A DNA stretch of 64,000 bases from Xestospongia muta (Eukaryota; Porifera; Demospongiae; Haplosclerida; Petrosiidae), in assembly GCA_963693285.1 (NCBI GenBank), contig OY848923.1, forward strand, positions 129,818 to 193,817, given 5' to 3'. Made by a program: the position numbers and the translations under genes. Below are positions 1 through 15,194 of the stretch, piece after piece. A model generated the notes under the pieces. The model did no database searches and was not told the origin of the DNA. It worked only from the letters and a program-made list of their open reading frames with translations. The number at the start of each line of letters is the position of its first letter. Within the stretch, counting starts at the first letter, position 1.

Positions 1-1058
1 GACTGAAGTAGCAGCTAAACTGGGACAACGTTGGAGATCAATGAGTGTTGAAGCAAAAGACAAATATGTACAACATCACAATAAACTAAAAGAAGAATAT
101 AAAAGACAACTAGAAACATTTTACAGTGAACACCCTGAGGCTAAACCAGTGAAATCTCTGTAAATATAATTCTAAATAGTGCTTTATTACATTATTTGAT
201 ACAGGGAAAACAAAAAAGAAGAGAAAACCAACATCTAAAAAACCAGTTTCTACACTAGAAGTATCTGAAATACCAAAAGCCTTAGAAGTAATATATATAG
301 TATGTGGTAATAATGGAGTATTATTGTGTCTGCTATAGTTGAAGAAGTTAGCTCCAAAGAAGCCAGTGTCTGCATATATAATATTTTGTACTACAAATCG
401 TGAGAAGATTCGTTCCAGACATCCTGAACTCTCTCCCACTGATGTTACTGTCAAACTAGGACAAAAATGGAAGACAATGAGCGAGTCTACTAGAGTTAGT
501 AATTATCTGTGTGGGGTGGTATATCTTATTATTACTTTATTTGGTATGATAGGCTAAATATAAAAGAAAGTTTGATGAATTGCTTGAAAGTTATAAACAT
601 GAGATAGAAGAATTTTATAATAATAATCCAGGATCTCGTGAACTCTTGAGGTAAAAATAATTTTTTGTTTTCTAAAATAATTATTTAATTTTTTAGCAAA
701 AAGTTAGACAAAAGGTAAGTAAATAATAATTTTCTAACCTCATTCTCATACAATTCCATTCTTATTCCACCCTATTCTCATACACCCATTCCTGTATGAT
801 CCTATTCTCACACTACCTCATTTTAGTTTAACATCAAAAAAACAGAAACAGATGAAAACAACAAAAACAACAAAAACATTGAATATAGAAACTGAACAAG
901 AAGTAAATAATGAAGAGGAAGCTGAAAAACCTGAAGAAAATAGTGTCAAAGTGGACGAAGACAGTGATGAACAAGACAAGGGAGAACAAGATGGCAAGGA
1001 ACAGGAAAGCAGTGATAGCAGTTCAGATGATGACAGTTCCTCTGCTAGTTCTGACTGA
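1..1058 (+). CDS. Tandem HMG-box protein with acidic tail, 5' end missing
   Basis: The window opens inside this gene. The first visible exon (to about 160) is the second half of an HMG box (helix 2-3 with KLGQRWRSM, then a basic amphipathic stretch). A lysine-rich linker follows at about 206-285, then a second HMG box in exons at about 339-496 (APKKPVSAYIIF, KLGQKWKTM) and 555-651. The last exon (about 827-1058) is almost all Glu, Asp and Ser and ends at a stop at 1056-1058. Two boxes plus an acidic tail is the HMGB/UBTF layout, which suggests a DNA-bending chromatin protein in the nucleus. The junction after the first exon does not resolve cleanly by eye. The 3' end converges with the JmjC gene, with an AATAAA-like signal near 1173. 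Exact orthology is not assigned. Confidence 0.75.
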
Positions 1059-1204
1059 TCTAGTCAAACCAAACTATGTTTATATATAATATATTCTTTA
1101 TTTACTTTTCCTTCCAAATGATAACCATTTAATGTTTAATACAGCAGATTATTATAATGACCAGTTAAAAACAATAAAATAGACAAAAATTACTTCTATA
1201 ATTT

Positions 1205-3532
1205 CTAAAGAGAAAATTCACTAGCTCCATACACAAATTCTGATGCTACGCCCACACTCTCTTTGAGGTTAATTACAGCATGTCCCCACATATCAGGTAG
1301 TACTATCATGTCACCAGGATGTTGGACACATTCCCATGTTTTAGGCCCATTCCTGTACTTGTCTTTCCACCATTGCCAAACATGTTGTTTAGAGTAGAAG
1401 GCATCTTTTGGCGGAAACAAAAACCATCTTTTCTTTCCATATATCAGAACATTCCAAGCTGAGCGATGAAAATGAGGAGGTGCACCTGAGAGTGCTCCAC
1501 CCACGTAAAACTGTGTTTTGACACTAGAAATTTCTGTTAAGGAAGGGTCTAAAATAGCTGGAATTTTAAAGTGTTCTAACAATGGGGAATTAACTGGAAT
1601 ACTCTCAAAAATGTAAGTTGGAGGAGGCAAGTCAAAGACATCGTGAGTTTGAGACCGATCTTCTTGTAATTTTGTCATTTTGTTGAGAAAAGCACTAAGT
1701 GTTGTTTTTGTGTAGTTATAACCAAATGCTTCAGCATATGGTACCAATACCTCATTGAATACTAGATGACCGTATTCCTTATCAAGTTTCTTTCTCTGCC
1801 ATGTTTGAAAAAGCTTTTTTAAGGCTCCATTATTGGTTGCATTACGTATTAAGACTGGTCTCTGAATAGTAAGATAGTCCACTAAAAGCTCTTCAACTTT
1901 AGCATCATATCCTATAACATCAATATCACATTGTTCTTTTGTCAATTCTGTAGGTAGTGTGATGGTGCTTGTTAACCAACCACCAGTTTTAAATCCTTCC
2001 TTTAATGGCGCTAAATACTGAGGTTTTATTGGACAACCTGATGGAGGTTGTCTCTTTAAAGCTGTTGTGATTATGTTCAATGACCAGTGATGAAGGCAGG
2101 CCAAACCCAGTGCTGTTCGATTGAAAGAATCTTTGACTTCAGGTTTGAGACCAGCTTGTATTAGAGGTAATATAACTTGACCACTTCCTTTAATGGAAGC
2201 CACATGTAGTGATGTTAGACCAATAGCAGTTCGAGATTGAGGATCACCTTTAGCTTGTAATATCTGATGTAAAACTGTAGGACTATCCAAGGAAATAATT
2301 TGCAGTAATGGAGTCCATCCAAAAATATTTTCGGCATGGACACTAGCACCATTTTCAATCAATTTTGGTATAATTTGTTGTGATATTAAACACTTTGTCA
2401 ATATATGTTTGATATCACTTAAAAACACTGTCTCAGTATATTGCACAGATACATCATCACCAAGATCACAATGATATACTAACTCATCCCAAACTGGTTT
2501 TCCAGACATGAGGAGATTACGAACTATACTGAGTATATGAGCATCAATCCCTGATGTGAATAACCTTAGAGCATGAGCAATTACAATCTCTCTAGCCCTG
2601 TCTTGTTGCCCATAACCAAATGACACATACTCACGTTCAGTATTGTACTGTAAGTAACCGATACCATTTGCTAAGTCTCCTAATCCAAATGAAAAAAAAG
2701 CAAATTTTTGAATCAAGTCTCCAGCATTTTCCAGTCCTTTTAAACCAATGACAAGTTTATATAAGTACCCAGCTTTGATAAGAGATGTCTCATGAAGATA
2801 CGAATTAAGTAAAAGTTCAAGAGTATCCACAATATCAGTTCCAGCCTCATATAAAAACTCCCACTCATCCTCTCTCTGTATTGATAGGGTAGCCAGCATA
2901 TGCTCCCAGTTAGGAGCACCAAGAACAACTTCCAAATACTTTTCTAAACACTTAACACTCTCTTTATGTAGACCTAATTTACCAAGCAACACACCAGCAT
3001 CATATAAATAGTTTTTATTGGTTGGATCTAAAGTCAGGGCTTCATTTATAAATGGAAGAGCTTCCTTAACACGTTGGGCCTGAAGCAAAGCTGCTGCAAT
3101 ATTCCATCGTGCAGCTGCATTGTTAGGTTCCTTAAGAGCACATGTAGCTAACATATCCAATGCTAGCTCAATACGATCACTAGTATCTTCAGAACTAGAA
3201 TTAATAAGTTTTCTGGCTTCATCCATGAGTTCATTGCAACTAGAACTGTTTGCTATGAGTCTTTTTCCTTCTTCATCTAAATCTGTTCCACTTCGTGAAA
3301 ATGACTTCTCTTTTACTGTTTCTTTTGATCTTTTTTCAGCTGCCCTCTCACTATCAGCATATTTAGGGCCTGTATAATCTGCTGGTAAAAGAAGATAAAC
3401 ACACACCCCCGTTAATATAAAGATGACTGACAAAAACAACCATTTTGACGTTTTTGATGTATTTAGTGAAATCTCTTGTTTTGAGACTGGCTTTGTACTA
3501 GTCTTTTGGGGTCGTGCCTTTCTCCTCTGCAT
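1205..3532 (-). CDS. JMJD8-like JmjC protein with membrane anchor, TPR and ankyrin repeats
   Basis: Intronless ORF of 775 aa. Residues about 30-50 form one hydrophobic segment after a basic N-terminus, which suggests an ER/Golgi signal anchor. Residues about 100-200 contain TPR-like helices (AARWNIAAALL, LDPTNKNYLYDAG). Residues about 385-490 contain three ankyrin-like repeats (GWTPLLQ, GLTSLHVAS, NRTALGLA). The C-terminal 230 residues are a JmjC cupin with GKKRWFLFPP and a distal WGHAVINL. The proximal metal motif is H687-F-H689 instead of HxD/E, as in JMJD8, an ER-lumenal JmjC protein; the distal His is H751. Hydroxylase activity is therefore doubtful. The start codon lies 85 bp from that of the divergent glutathione peroxidase, so the promoter is shared. 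The TM-TPR-Ank-JmjC combination is unusual. The domains are clear; the function is inferred. Confidence 0.85.
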   Translation of the reverse strand: MQRRKARPQKTSTKPVSKQEISLNTSKTSKWLFLSVIFILTGVCVYLLLPADYTGPKYADSERAAEKRSKETVKEKSFSRSGTDLDEEGKRLIANSSSCNELMDEARKLINSSSEDTSDRIELALDMLATCALKEPNNAAARWNIAAALLQAQRVKEALPFINEALTLDPTNKNYLYDAGVLLGKLGLHKESVKCLEKYLEVVLGAPNWEHMLATLSIQREDEWEFLYEAGTDIVDTLELLLNSYLHETSLIKAGYLYKLVIGLKGLENAGDLIQKFAFFSFGLGDLANGIGYLQYNTEREYVSFGYGQQDRAREIVIAHALRLFTSGIDAHILSIVRNLLMSGKPVWDELVYHCDLGDDVSVQYTETVFLSDIKHILTKCLISQQIIPKLIENGASVHAENIFGWTPLLQIISLDSPTVLHQILQAKGDPQSRTAIGLTSLHVASIKGSGQVILPLIQAGLKPEVKDSFNRTALGLACLHHWSLNIITTALKRQPPSGCPIKPQYLAPLKEGFKTGGWLTSTITLPTELTKEQCDIDVIGYDAKVEELLVDYLTIQRPVLIRNATNNGALKKLFQTWQRKKLDKEYGHLVFNEVLVPYAEAFGYNYTKTTLSAFLNKMTKLQEDRSQTHDVFDLPPPTYIFESIPVNSPLLEHFKIPAILDPSLTEISSVKTQFYVGGALSGAPPHFHRSAWNVLIYGKKRWFLFPPKDAFYSKQHVWQWWKDKYRNGPKTWECVQHPGDMIVLPDMWGHAVINLKESVGVASEFVYGASEFSL

Positions 3533-3617
3533 TTCTTAAAGGGTGGTGTCTCTAATCCAGCTATGAATAATTAATTACTCTATCCAACCTATGAATATAA
3601 TTACTAGATGACATTGT

Positions 3618-4220
3618 ATGAAGACAATGAGGTTGCTTTTGCTGTTCTGTTGTTTACTAGTAGTAACTGTTTTTACAGAAGAAGTGAACTTCTTTTCTCT
3701 TTCAGCACTAGATATTAATGGAAAAGAAATATATTTTAAGCAATATATTGGAAAGGTATGGAGATAAAGGAGAGATACATATATATATTATATGTTATTT
3801 TTTCAGATTATTTTGGTGGTTAATGTAGCTAGTGAGTGTGGCTATACTGATAGCAATTATAAGGAATTGACCAAACTTCAGAAATATTATGGCAATGATA
3901 AAGTAATAGTGTTTGGGTTTCCATGCAACCAATATGGTCGTCAAGAACCAGGTCATAATCATGAAATAAATATGTTTGTTCGAGAGCATTACAATATCAA
4001 CTTTCCTCTCTACTCTAAAGTTAATATTACTGGTAATGGTCAGTCTGAGATCTATCACTACCTCATTGAAAATACTGGTAGTACTCCAAGATGGAATTTT
4101 TGTAAATATTTAGTCAACCAACAAGGACAGGTTGTTCAATACTTCACTCAAACTGACTCTTTTGAAAATATTTATAAATCTATTGACTATCTTTTGCATT
4201 ATCAGCATAAAGAACTTTAA
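3618..4220 (+). CDS. Secretory Cys-type glutathione peroxidase (GPX7/8-like)
   Basis: Two exons, 3618-3755 and 3807-4220, are joined in phase 0 by a 51-nt intron and give 183 aa. The N-terminus is a signal peptide or signal anchor (MKTMRLLLLFCCLLVV). The catalytic motif NVASEC places the peroxidatic residue at C57, where classical GPx have selenocysteine. FPCNQYG and WNF supply the Gln and Trp of the catalytic tetrad. The monomeric length and sequence (LTKLQKYYG, PRWNFCKYLV) resemble GPX7/GPX8, ER peroxidases that feed oxidising equivalents to protein disulfide isomerase. No KDEL-like retention signal is seen at the C-terminus (HKEL is the nearest approximation). The gene is divergent from the JmjC gene and converges with the ankyrin-PH gene (112 bp apart). 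Confidence 0.9.
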
Positions 4221-4332
4221 ATTAATATTAATAAAAAAGTTGATAATAGTTTATTAACCCTTTATTCAAACTTAACAATACATAATTTCATATTGTACAA
4301 AATTACACAAATTCATAAAACTAGTTTAGTAA

Positions 4333-7300
4333 TTAAATGACTTCATTAGGATGTAATTGGGAGGACATCCTCGCAGCAATTGGAGGAGGTAATGGAGTAG
4401 AAGTTTGAGGATAATTTAGTGATTTCTCAGATTCCATGTCAGCTGAAACTTCCTCCATCTCCTGAACTGAATCTTTCTCTGATAAATATTGCAGACACTC
4501 CATCCATGCCTCAAAACTATCCTTACTATAAGCTAAAAGATCTAATATTCCAGCTTTAGTGATGACCCAAAATACATATATATGAAGATCGTCAGGAGAG
4601 TAATCTGCTCGTTCTTGAACTAGTTGGCTAGGACCACTGTGTACACTAACTATTCTAGATTCTGTCTTGTTGTGTCTGTTACTACTTCGAGACCAACAAA
4701 GTGTTTTATTCTTTGAGTTCATCCAAAAATAATAATGTAATGGAGGAGCTATATAATATAAATACATTAATAGAATTATCATATTATTATTATAAGTCAA
4801 CTTACTATTATTGTCATCAGTGAAGTAGCCAAGATAAGTACCTTTCCTTACAAACTTCTCACATTGACTTGTAAATGTATGCTGACTTAATGTATCAAAC
4901 ATTATTGGTGATGTACTCTCTGATATAAAACTGTCAATATCATCAGATCCTGTTTCATCTGTAATAAACGAAGCACGAGTCTTTGTCCTATAAAGAATTA
5001 AGATCTTGATAGTTTATAAAACAGTAAAGTTTACCTTTGTAGTTTTGAGAAGTCTCCGATAGAGACATCATGACAAGTAAATAATGCCACTACATACTCG
5101 TTTTGTTTTATCAGTCCATAATCAAGAGGGCTTTTACTCTCTGCATCTTTCTGTGTAGCATCAGCACCATGATTTAGTAACAGATAACATACATCAACAT
5201 GATCGTTAGCAGCAGCATAATGTAAAGGAGTACGACCCTAATATAAAAAGAGATCACCCCTAGTAATTAAAGTCAAATTAAACTCACCATTTTATCTGTG
5301 TCATGGACGCTATCTCCTCTTAAACTAATAATATATTGTATACCTTTAATAAAACCTTCAGCAGCGGCACAATGTAATACTGTACGACCCTACAATACCA
5401 ATAAAGATTGTTTCATACAAACTCTAACAGTATTTTAGTACTAACAATACGATCTTTGAAATATGTCTGATCAGGTTTCAGTAACAACTGTAAGCAACTC
5501 AGATCACATTGACTTGCAGCCCTATGGATGGATGAATGGACGGATAAATGGATAAATAGACAGATGTATAATTACAAACCAGTGCATTGCCGTTTTTCCG
5601 TCAATATCCTTTTCTTCACAATCAGCTTCATGATCAATCAAATATTGAACAACAGTGACATTTCTATTATAACATGCCCACATTAGAGGTGTCATATCAC
5701 AGTTATCAACTACGTCAATATCATTACATAGAGTGTGCTATTATAAAATATAATAAAATGATCTTATAATAACATCATATACCTTTAATAATATTGTTAT
5801 TGGTTTAATAGAGGCTGGTTTAGTACTCCAATGAAGTGGTAGGCGATCAGCACTATCTCGGATATCAGGATTAGCACCATTCAATACTAATAATTCCATA
5901 AAAGATACTGCCCCCACATATGATGAGTAATGAAGAGCCGTTGATCCATCAATTGCCTGTTATATTAGTTATGTAATATTATGTAACTATGTGTGGTACC
6001 TGGTGATCAATATTAGCTCCTTTTCTTATTAATAAGTCAGCACATGCTAACTGAACTTGTCCAGTTGGTAATACACTAATATTATTATTGTTATATTATA
6101 TAATGTATTTTAGATCTTACCAATACATTAATGGTGTACGATATTCTGCATCTAATGAATTGACATCATGACCTTGTGTAATAAGAGTCTGTACTTGACG
6201 TACATTCCCTTCCCTGCAATGAAAATACTGACTATAGGTACACTGGTACATTGGTTATAAGTACACTGGTATATTGGTTATAGGTACACTGGTACATTGG
6301 TTATATATTACCTAGCAGCTTTATGGAGAGGAGAATATTCTAATTGTATCCTAAACTCATTTTCCATCATAGAATATACTGGTTGAGTTGTTGTAGAGAT
6401 AATGTGATCATCAAATGTTTGTAAATCATTTTCTGATGTCAATGATAACTTTGTCTCTGTTTCTCTTCCAGTAAGAATACTTGAAAGAGACCTTCTTTTT
6501 GAAACATGTCGGAGAGAGGTGGATAAAACTAGACAAATAAAACAATAAATGTATCTGTTTACATTAATTCCTTTATACATCCATTGTTAATTCTATGTAT
6601 CCATTACCTTCTGTTTCTGTGGGTTGTATTATACCATATAAAGGACATGCAGGAGGTAAAATAGTCTGGTTGCTAGGACGATGGATAGAATAAGTGGGTG
6701 TGGCTCTTTCTCTTTTACGTTGAAACACATAATCTAGAACATGTTAATAAAACAGAAGAAATAGTGATTGACCTACCTCTACTAAAATTAAGACTGAGAG
6801 TTGATTTAACTCGTAATAATGGCATAGGTCGATCTTCTTCACAATCAATGTCTTCCTCAAACTCTGCTTCTCTCTCAAACTTTGTTTTTTCCCTTGTAAC
6901 ATAAGTCATTGTTGTATCTTCTATGTCTTTCTTATTCTCTGGATCTTTCTCTATCTCTATGTCACCCTCAATCTTAGTTAGAGGTACACTAAGTTCTTCC
7001 ATATCATCTTTACCCTTTCCATCTCTCTTCGTTTTTGAATCTTTCTTGATCTTTGTTGTGCTCCTCTTTTTAGCTCTTGTATCTCCTACTGCAATGCCTT
7101 GAAGGTCTGTTAACTGTATCGGAGGAAGACGTATTCTGCCATGACCTATTGGTGGTTGGTCCTTTACTTCTGTGATCTCAATGTCTGAGGTTTTCTTGGA
7201 TTCAAAATTTGACAATCCTCTCCTTTTTGAAGTAACATTGAATGGTTCGTCATTAACCACATCTGATAGGATAATATCAGATTTTTTATCTGATAATGGC

Positions 7301-8643
7301 AAGCTAAAAGTCTGAGACTCATGCTTGGAATTTACAGTCTGAGACTCATACATAGGAGATGCTGTAGTCTGAGACACAGTACTTTTAGAAGAAGGTATGA
7401 CCTCATTTGTAGTGACTTCACTAACAACAATATCAGAACTCTCTTTATTAGTGAGAGTGTGAGAGATAGCTTGTAATGGTGGTATCCAGTCATTGGTATC
7501 TTCCAATATGAGATCGTTATCCCGAGTGGGAGGAGATGTTGTCGAGGGAACATCAGTAGGAATAGGTGCAATTTTATTGCGTGGGTGTTTCTTTTTTCTT
7601 TTTTCTTTTGTTTCTCTTGTTACTAACACATTTGATGATAATGTCTGATCAGTTGTGGGCAATACATGTACTATGGTTGCTGATGGAGTAGAAGACTGAC
7701 GATGTAAACTGGTAAAACTAGTTTGACTGGTAGAATGTACTGGTTTATCAAGGTCTGGTTTAGCAGCTGGTGGTAATGCAATGTTCTCGATACCAATTTT
7801 GGATTTTTTGTGATGTAAGTAGGAGCTACGATGAGATGAAGGTGCAGGTGCTACTGTGACAATAGTTCCACTGCTGGAAGATTGTAAACGTTTTAAAAAC
7901 TGTTGGTGCTCCAGTAACTCTGCTTCAGATAATTCTGTAGTACCTTCATTACTAGAATCTAATGTATTGTCTTGATGTTCTTGTATTTCAAATGGAATAG
8001 CTGGTAAAGATTTATTACCAGATGCAGTATTTCTGTCAGTAAGGTATTCTTCATTGCTTGCAGAAGCAGTGTCATCTGATGATGGTGAGATAAAAATGTC
8101 AGTGACAGAAGTTGAGTGGATTTTCTTCTCACTAACTGTATCTTCCTTGTCTTGTGGTACTGGAACAATTACTGCACTGCGAGAAAATAATCTCCTTTTT
8201 CTTACAGTTGGTTCAGTACTACTTGTAGATATATCATTGTTTAATGAAGTATGTTCATTGATGAGAGATGTTTCATTCCAAGCTGATTTTGGAAAAAGAG
8301 GGGCCATTTGACCACTGGAAGAACTTTTGAGTCCAGCTCCACCCACTTTTTCAGGATTGCTGTCTCTCTCTTCAACATTGTTTTCTTCAATTTGTTCCTC
8401 TTCAATATCATCTTCAACTATCCACTGAGGGGTCCCTTTTAATGAAGAATCAAGAAATAAATCACTAGACCCAACTAGTGGAGATATTTTTCCACTTCTC
8501 CTCTTCAACTGCTCACGATGAGTATTTAAAACCTTCTTAGCATTAGCTAAAGTATCTTGAACATCCATTATTGTTGTCTGGTCATCATTACCAACATCCT
8601 TGTACAGATTAGAATTCACAAACACACCCAATCTAGTGGCCAT
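4333..8643 (-). CDS. Ankyrin-repeat protein with C-terminal PH-like domain
   Basis: This is a multi-exon gene starting at 8643. The first exon (to about 6777) encodes about 620 residues of low-complexity Ser/Thr/Lys-rich disordered sequence. Short exons between about 6740 and 6310 follow. From about 6310 to 5040 comes a run of at least seven ankyrin repeats, most of them exon-sized (for example EYSPLHKAAR, GSTALHYSSYVG, CDMTPLMWACY, GKTAMHW, GRTVLHCAAAEG, GRTPLHYAAAND). The last exons (4902-4333) encode a PH-like module ending in a helix with EAWMECLQYLSE. The repeats would mediate protein binding and the PH fold membrane or protein docking. I do not recognise a one-to-one vertebrate orthologue. 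Introns are 45-80 nt, and one near 6230 holds three copies of a roughly 26-bp repeat. Confidence 0.75.
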
Positions 8644-8798
8644 TTCATCCCAGTATTACATTAAATTTGCAATATTCATATTATAATATCGTCATGGCAA
8701 CAAACACAACATAACTGAGAGCATATTCACTATGGCCAATAATAATAATAAAAACTTTTAATATTTTATACTGACAGGACACAACTACAGTGTCACTA

Positions 8799-11491
<2,693 letters not shown>

Positions 11492-12286
11492 TGATAAAAG
11501 TACAGATAATCACTTCCGATTTAACTTTTAGTAGTCTCGTTCCTATAATTCCAGTCTCGGATTTTTGAGCATGCGCAATAATTTACCCGCCGAATTGGCG
11601 CGTTATATAAAAAGAGAGAACATTTAAAATTTGCACTAATTCCGAGAACTCTAGAGTTTGGAGGTATGTTGAACTATTACTGTATGTCTTTATCATTCTT
11701 TCTTTTTCTTCGTCCTCTTACAGAGACTGAACAGGACATATTATCAGTTGTAGAGTCTGGACATATGATGGTGAAGAGGATGTGTAGCTTCATATCAAGA
11801 ACTAACAAGTTCTACTGCTATTAAAGACATTCCAACTCAATCCTGAGACTAATTTCAAGTACCTACTACTATACTGTGAGTTATTATATCCTCCTCCCAA
11901 TTTAATGTACCTACTACCTAGAATGGACTGTATCAATTAGACATTAATATAACTTTAATATTATAGGGGCTAAATCTCTATTACATTCCATTCTAGGTAG
12001 GTTACCCTATAATATAGTATACATTATATATTATACTATGTGTATTATTATAATAAAGGTAAGTCCATCATAATAGACAGTATATACAGTGATATAGTCA
12101 GACATTTAAGGAGAATGTCTGTAAGTGTAAGACTAACAAAGATACACTTGTAACACTCTTAATGTAAATATAATGACCAATTAAAAATTAAGGGGTAAAA
12201 CATAAATAAGTTTGAATAAAATCTTTAAATAATAAAACTACTAGTTCATATTGTATAATGGAGGTTGTGTGTTATGTAAGAAGTCT
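11492..12286 (+). other. Intergenic region with possible spliced short transcript and inverted repeat
   Basis: Between the two receptors a TATA-like TATATAAAA occurs at about 11604. A good donor (GAG/GTATGT near 11662) and acceptor (TTACAG near 11724) follow, as if a spliced plus-strand transcript starts here. The only ORF I see beyond the acceptor is about 20 codons, starting near 11764 and ending TAA near 11823, so coding status is doubtful. A near-perfect inverted repeat pairs 11907-11925 (ACCTACTACCTAGAATGGA) with 11987-12003. This could be a hairpin precursor or a very small MITE remnant. Confidence 0.35.
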
Positions 12287-15075
12287 TTAATTTGATAGCA
12301 GGTCATCAGAGCTAGCATATTGTAATGTATCTGTACTAATATAGCGATCTACTCTGATATCTTCAACGCTAACATCACTGTCAAGCTCAGTATCACTATA
12401 ACCAACAGGAGGTGGAGTGATTGGTTTGGGTTGGACATTGAGCATTTCCTGACGTCGGTGATCCTCTTCTACTTTTGATGGAGAGTAATTCCCCATAGAA
12501 CTAGTAATAAGTGTTGAAAATTAGTAAAATTAAAGGGTCATATAGTACTTACCCTTTTTTAATCCACCAGCATCGGAGCATCGGTGGATGACCAGACTCA
12601 TTATAATAATAGTGGCCACAATCACTACAACACACACTACTACACTTAGAGCAATAGTTGATACTGGTACAGGCCCTAAAACAAGAAAATAAAACCAGTT
12701 TGTTTAGTTTTTTTAACTGGTTAGTGTGATTACTTGATGGGTTGATAGCTGCAACTGATGGTATAAAAGTAATAGTTGTTGATGACATCATAACACTACT
12801 AGCAGAGGAAGTTACACTTGATACAGGTCTGTCAGTAATACTGGGTACTATAGATACTAAAGGGGAGAATCCTTTAATTTTTATTTTTATTTTTATTTTA
12901 CCTGATTTCTTTAAAGTCTTTATAAACTGAACATTGTCTGGACTAGTTGTGTAAATAGAGTAGGCAACAATATTGATTTTATAACGTGTACTAGACATCA
13001 GATTATCGAGAGTAAAGTTAGTATCAGAGAGACGTCCAGTTGAAAGTGGATCCTTAGTTGATTCAGCAATGTTATAAAATATCTGATATTGTAAGAATGA
13101 AGGATATATTAAATTGCTAATATCAGGGGCAACCCATTTGAGAGATATTGTGGTAGAGGAGATTGATATGATAGTGTAAGAGACAGGTCTAAGTTCTCCA
13201 TCTGTTAATGATAATAAAATCATATTTAATAATATAGCTACATACCTGTAGCTGTGAGTGTCAATCTTCTAGTGACTGTATTATGAACGTTGCTTGCTAC
13301 ACATTGATAGGTTCCAGTATTGTTGCTATGGAAACCATCAATGATCACATGACTCATTCCGCTAGCAGACATAGTTGTCCTGTTCATAGCTTGTCCATTA
13401 AAAAACCAAGAAATATAAGGAGTCGGTCGACCAGTAAAGGTACATATAATAGCAATATTGCTACCAAGTGAAATGATAGTCCCAGTACTATTAACTGACA
13501 AACTTTCAATGTTAGATTTAGCTGAAGATACAAGGGATTTTATATAATACTTTTATTATATAATCCTCATTGACTTACTGTTAATAGTGATTGTAGCTAT
13601 ATCAGAATAGACTGAGGTAACATTATTGTTAGGAGGGACTGCTTGTTGTATTCTACATTGAAATTGTTCATAGTCTTTTTGTAGAGTTGGGAATGCAATA
13701 GATGGAAATACTTTAAAACTGGAATAATAAATGTAGGTATGAGTCCTGCTAGTTGAAGTCATTGGTTGCTCTTCAATGAAGAAGAACAAGATATTTGTTG
13801 AACTAAATAAATTAACTGTATCAGGTTGTGTTAAGATAGCCGTACATTCAATGATGGAATCATCATTAAATAAAACTGTCTGATTGCGAGGACTTTGAAT
13901 AAGTTTAATACCAGGATCTACAAAGAATAAACAAGTTATACTCAACTTAGACTCTTACCTGAGCTGATAGCACCATTGACTACTGTAAGGATAGCATTAG
14001 TACTTATTTCTCCAACAATATTGGAAGCTACACACACATAGGTTCCTGAGTCATTAACAACTGCTTCTCTGATATATAGAGTGTTTAAAAGACTGATAAA
14101 TACTCTGCTATCTTCTAGTTCTTTGAGCTGGTTATTGATAGAGTAATACCATGTGATATTAGGAGTAGGAAGACCAGTAACTTGGCACTGAAATGCTGCT
14201 ATTTGTCCCTTAGAGATGCTCAGATTTACAGGAGGAATAGTGAATTCAGGTAACACTAGATAGAGAGAAAAGGACATGAAACATTTGAGCTATCTGCTTA
14301 CCTGCTTGTTCCAGTTCTGTCATATATACAACTGCTCCATTTAGAGGATTACTAGCTATTAATTGATAGGTACCACTGTGTAGAATAGGATCAAATGTCA
14401 GGATATGAAGATTATTTTCAGGAGTTAAGATAACCAATGGAATTGTCATTGTTGTTATTATATATGTATCATTTAGCATCCATTTATAAGTAGTACTAGA
14501 TGGAGCATTGTCTCTAATACTATTAGATATATTGAGTTGAAATGATTGATTTGATATGATGTAGTGACGAGAGAGAGTTATACCTTCATCTGGTAGTGAT
14601 ACTAAAATATTACAATAATAACTTCTATCACAATATAATGATATGAGATGCTTACTTTCATATGAATACGTAACTGCAAAAGGTAACTTTTCAGAACACG
14701 ATATCTCTGTAATGTTATTCTGAACTAAAGCAGGACAACCAACATCACTACTGTTGCTATAGTTACCAACCCATAAAACACTGACATTCTTTTCAGCAGC
14801 ATACATTTGTAGTATATTGCGATCAGCAATAGTTGATAATAAAGTCAACTCTGCCGACATTGATATTGTGTAGTTGATTGCCTCAGAATAATTTAATAGA
14901 GGGTTTGTGATAATAGATACACAGAGTAGTCTATTGGAAAATGGTATAGTGTCCACAGGACAGTTACTGTCTCCTATAATATAATATAATAATTATTATT
15001 AATTAATATCAAAGATTATAACTTACCTAGTTGAATGACTGCTACTAAAACAAATATAATTGTACTTCGCGACAT
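12287..15075 (-). CDS. C-type-lectin-like/Ig/FN3 single-pass receptor, copy 2
   Basis: The gene starts at 15075 (MSRSTIIFVLVAVIQ signal peptide). The first ectodomain (about 14956-14660) is a degenerate C-type lectin fold: it keeps VLWVGNYSN and GCPAL but has lost some usual cysteines. Four Ig-like domains follow (about 14600-14300, 14250-13970, 13920-13580, 13525-13245), the clearest having SGTYVCVASN and TGTYQCVASN. Then come one FN3 domain (13200-12905), a Ser/Thr-rich stalk, a Val/Ile transmembrane helix (about 12670-12590) and a cytoplasmic tail of about 75 aa rich in Asp/Ser with Tyr motifs (PPPVGYSD, LQYASSDDLL). The layout parallels copy 1 but with more Ig domains and a longer tail. 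The start codon is 119 bp from that of divergent ERMP1. A recognition or signalling role is inferred. Confidence 0.82.
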
Positions 15076-15194
15076 TTTCAAACGTTTGTAGTATCTGGTT
15101 TCACACCACACTACGTGGGAAAATTATTTTTCGCTGCGTAGGTCTTCGGCGCAAAAATATTTTGCGCATGCTCGCGAGTAATCTAGTACCGGTA

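Noticed and set aside
3120..3377. Plus-strand ORF of 85 aa, and similar ORFs opposite 6715-8643, 29831, 32323 and 49332
   Set aside because: Antisense shadows of well-supported coding exons with no motif of their own.
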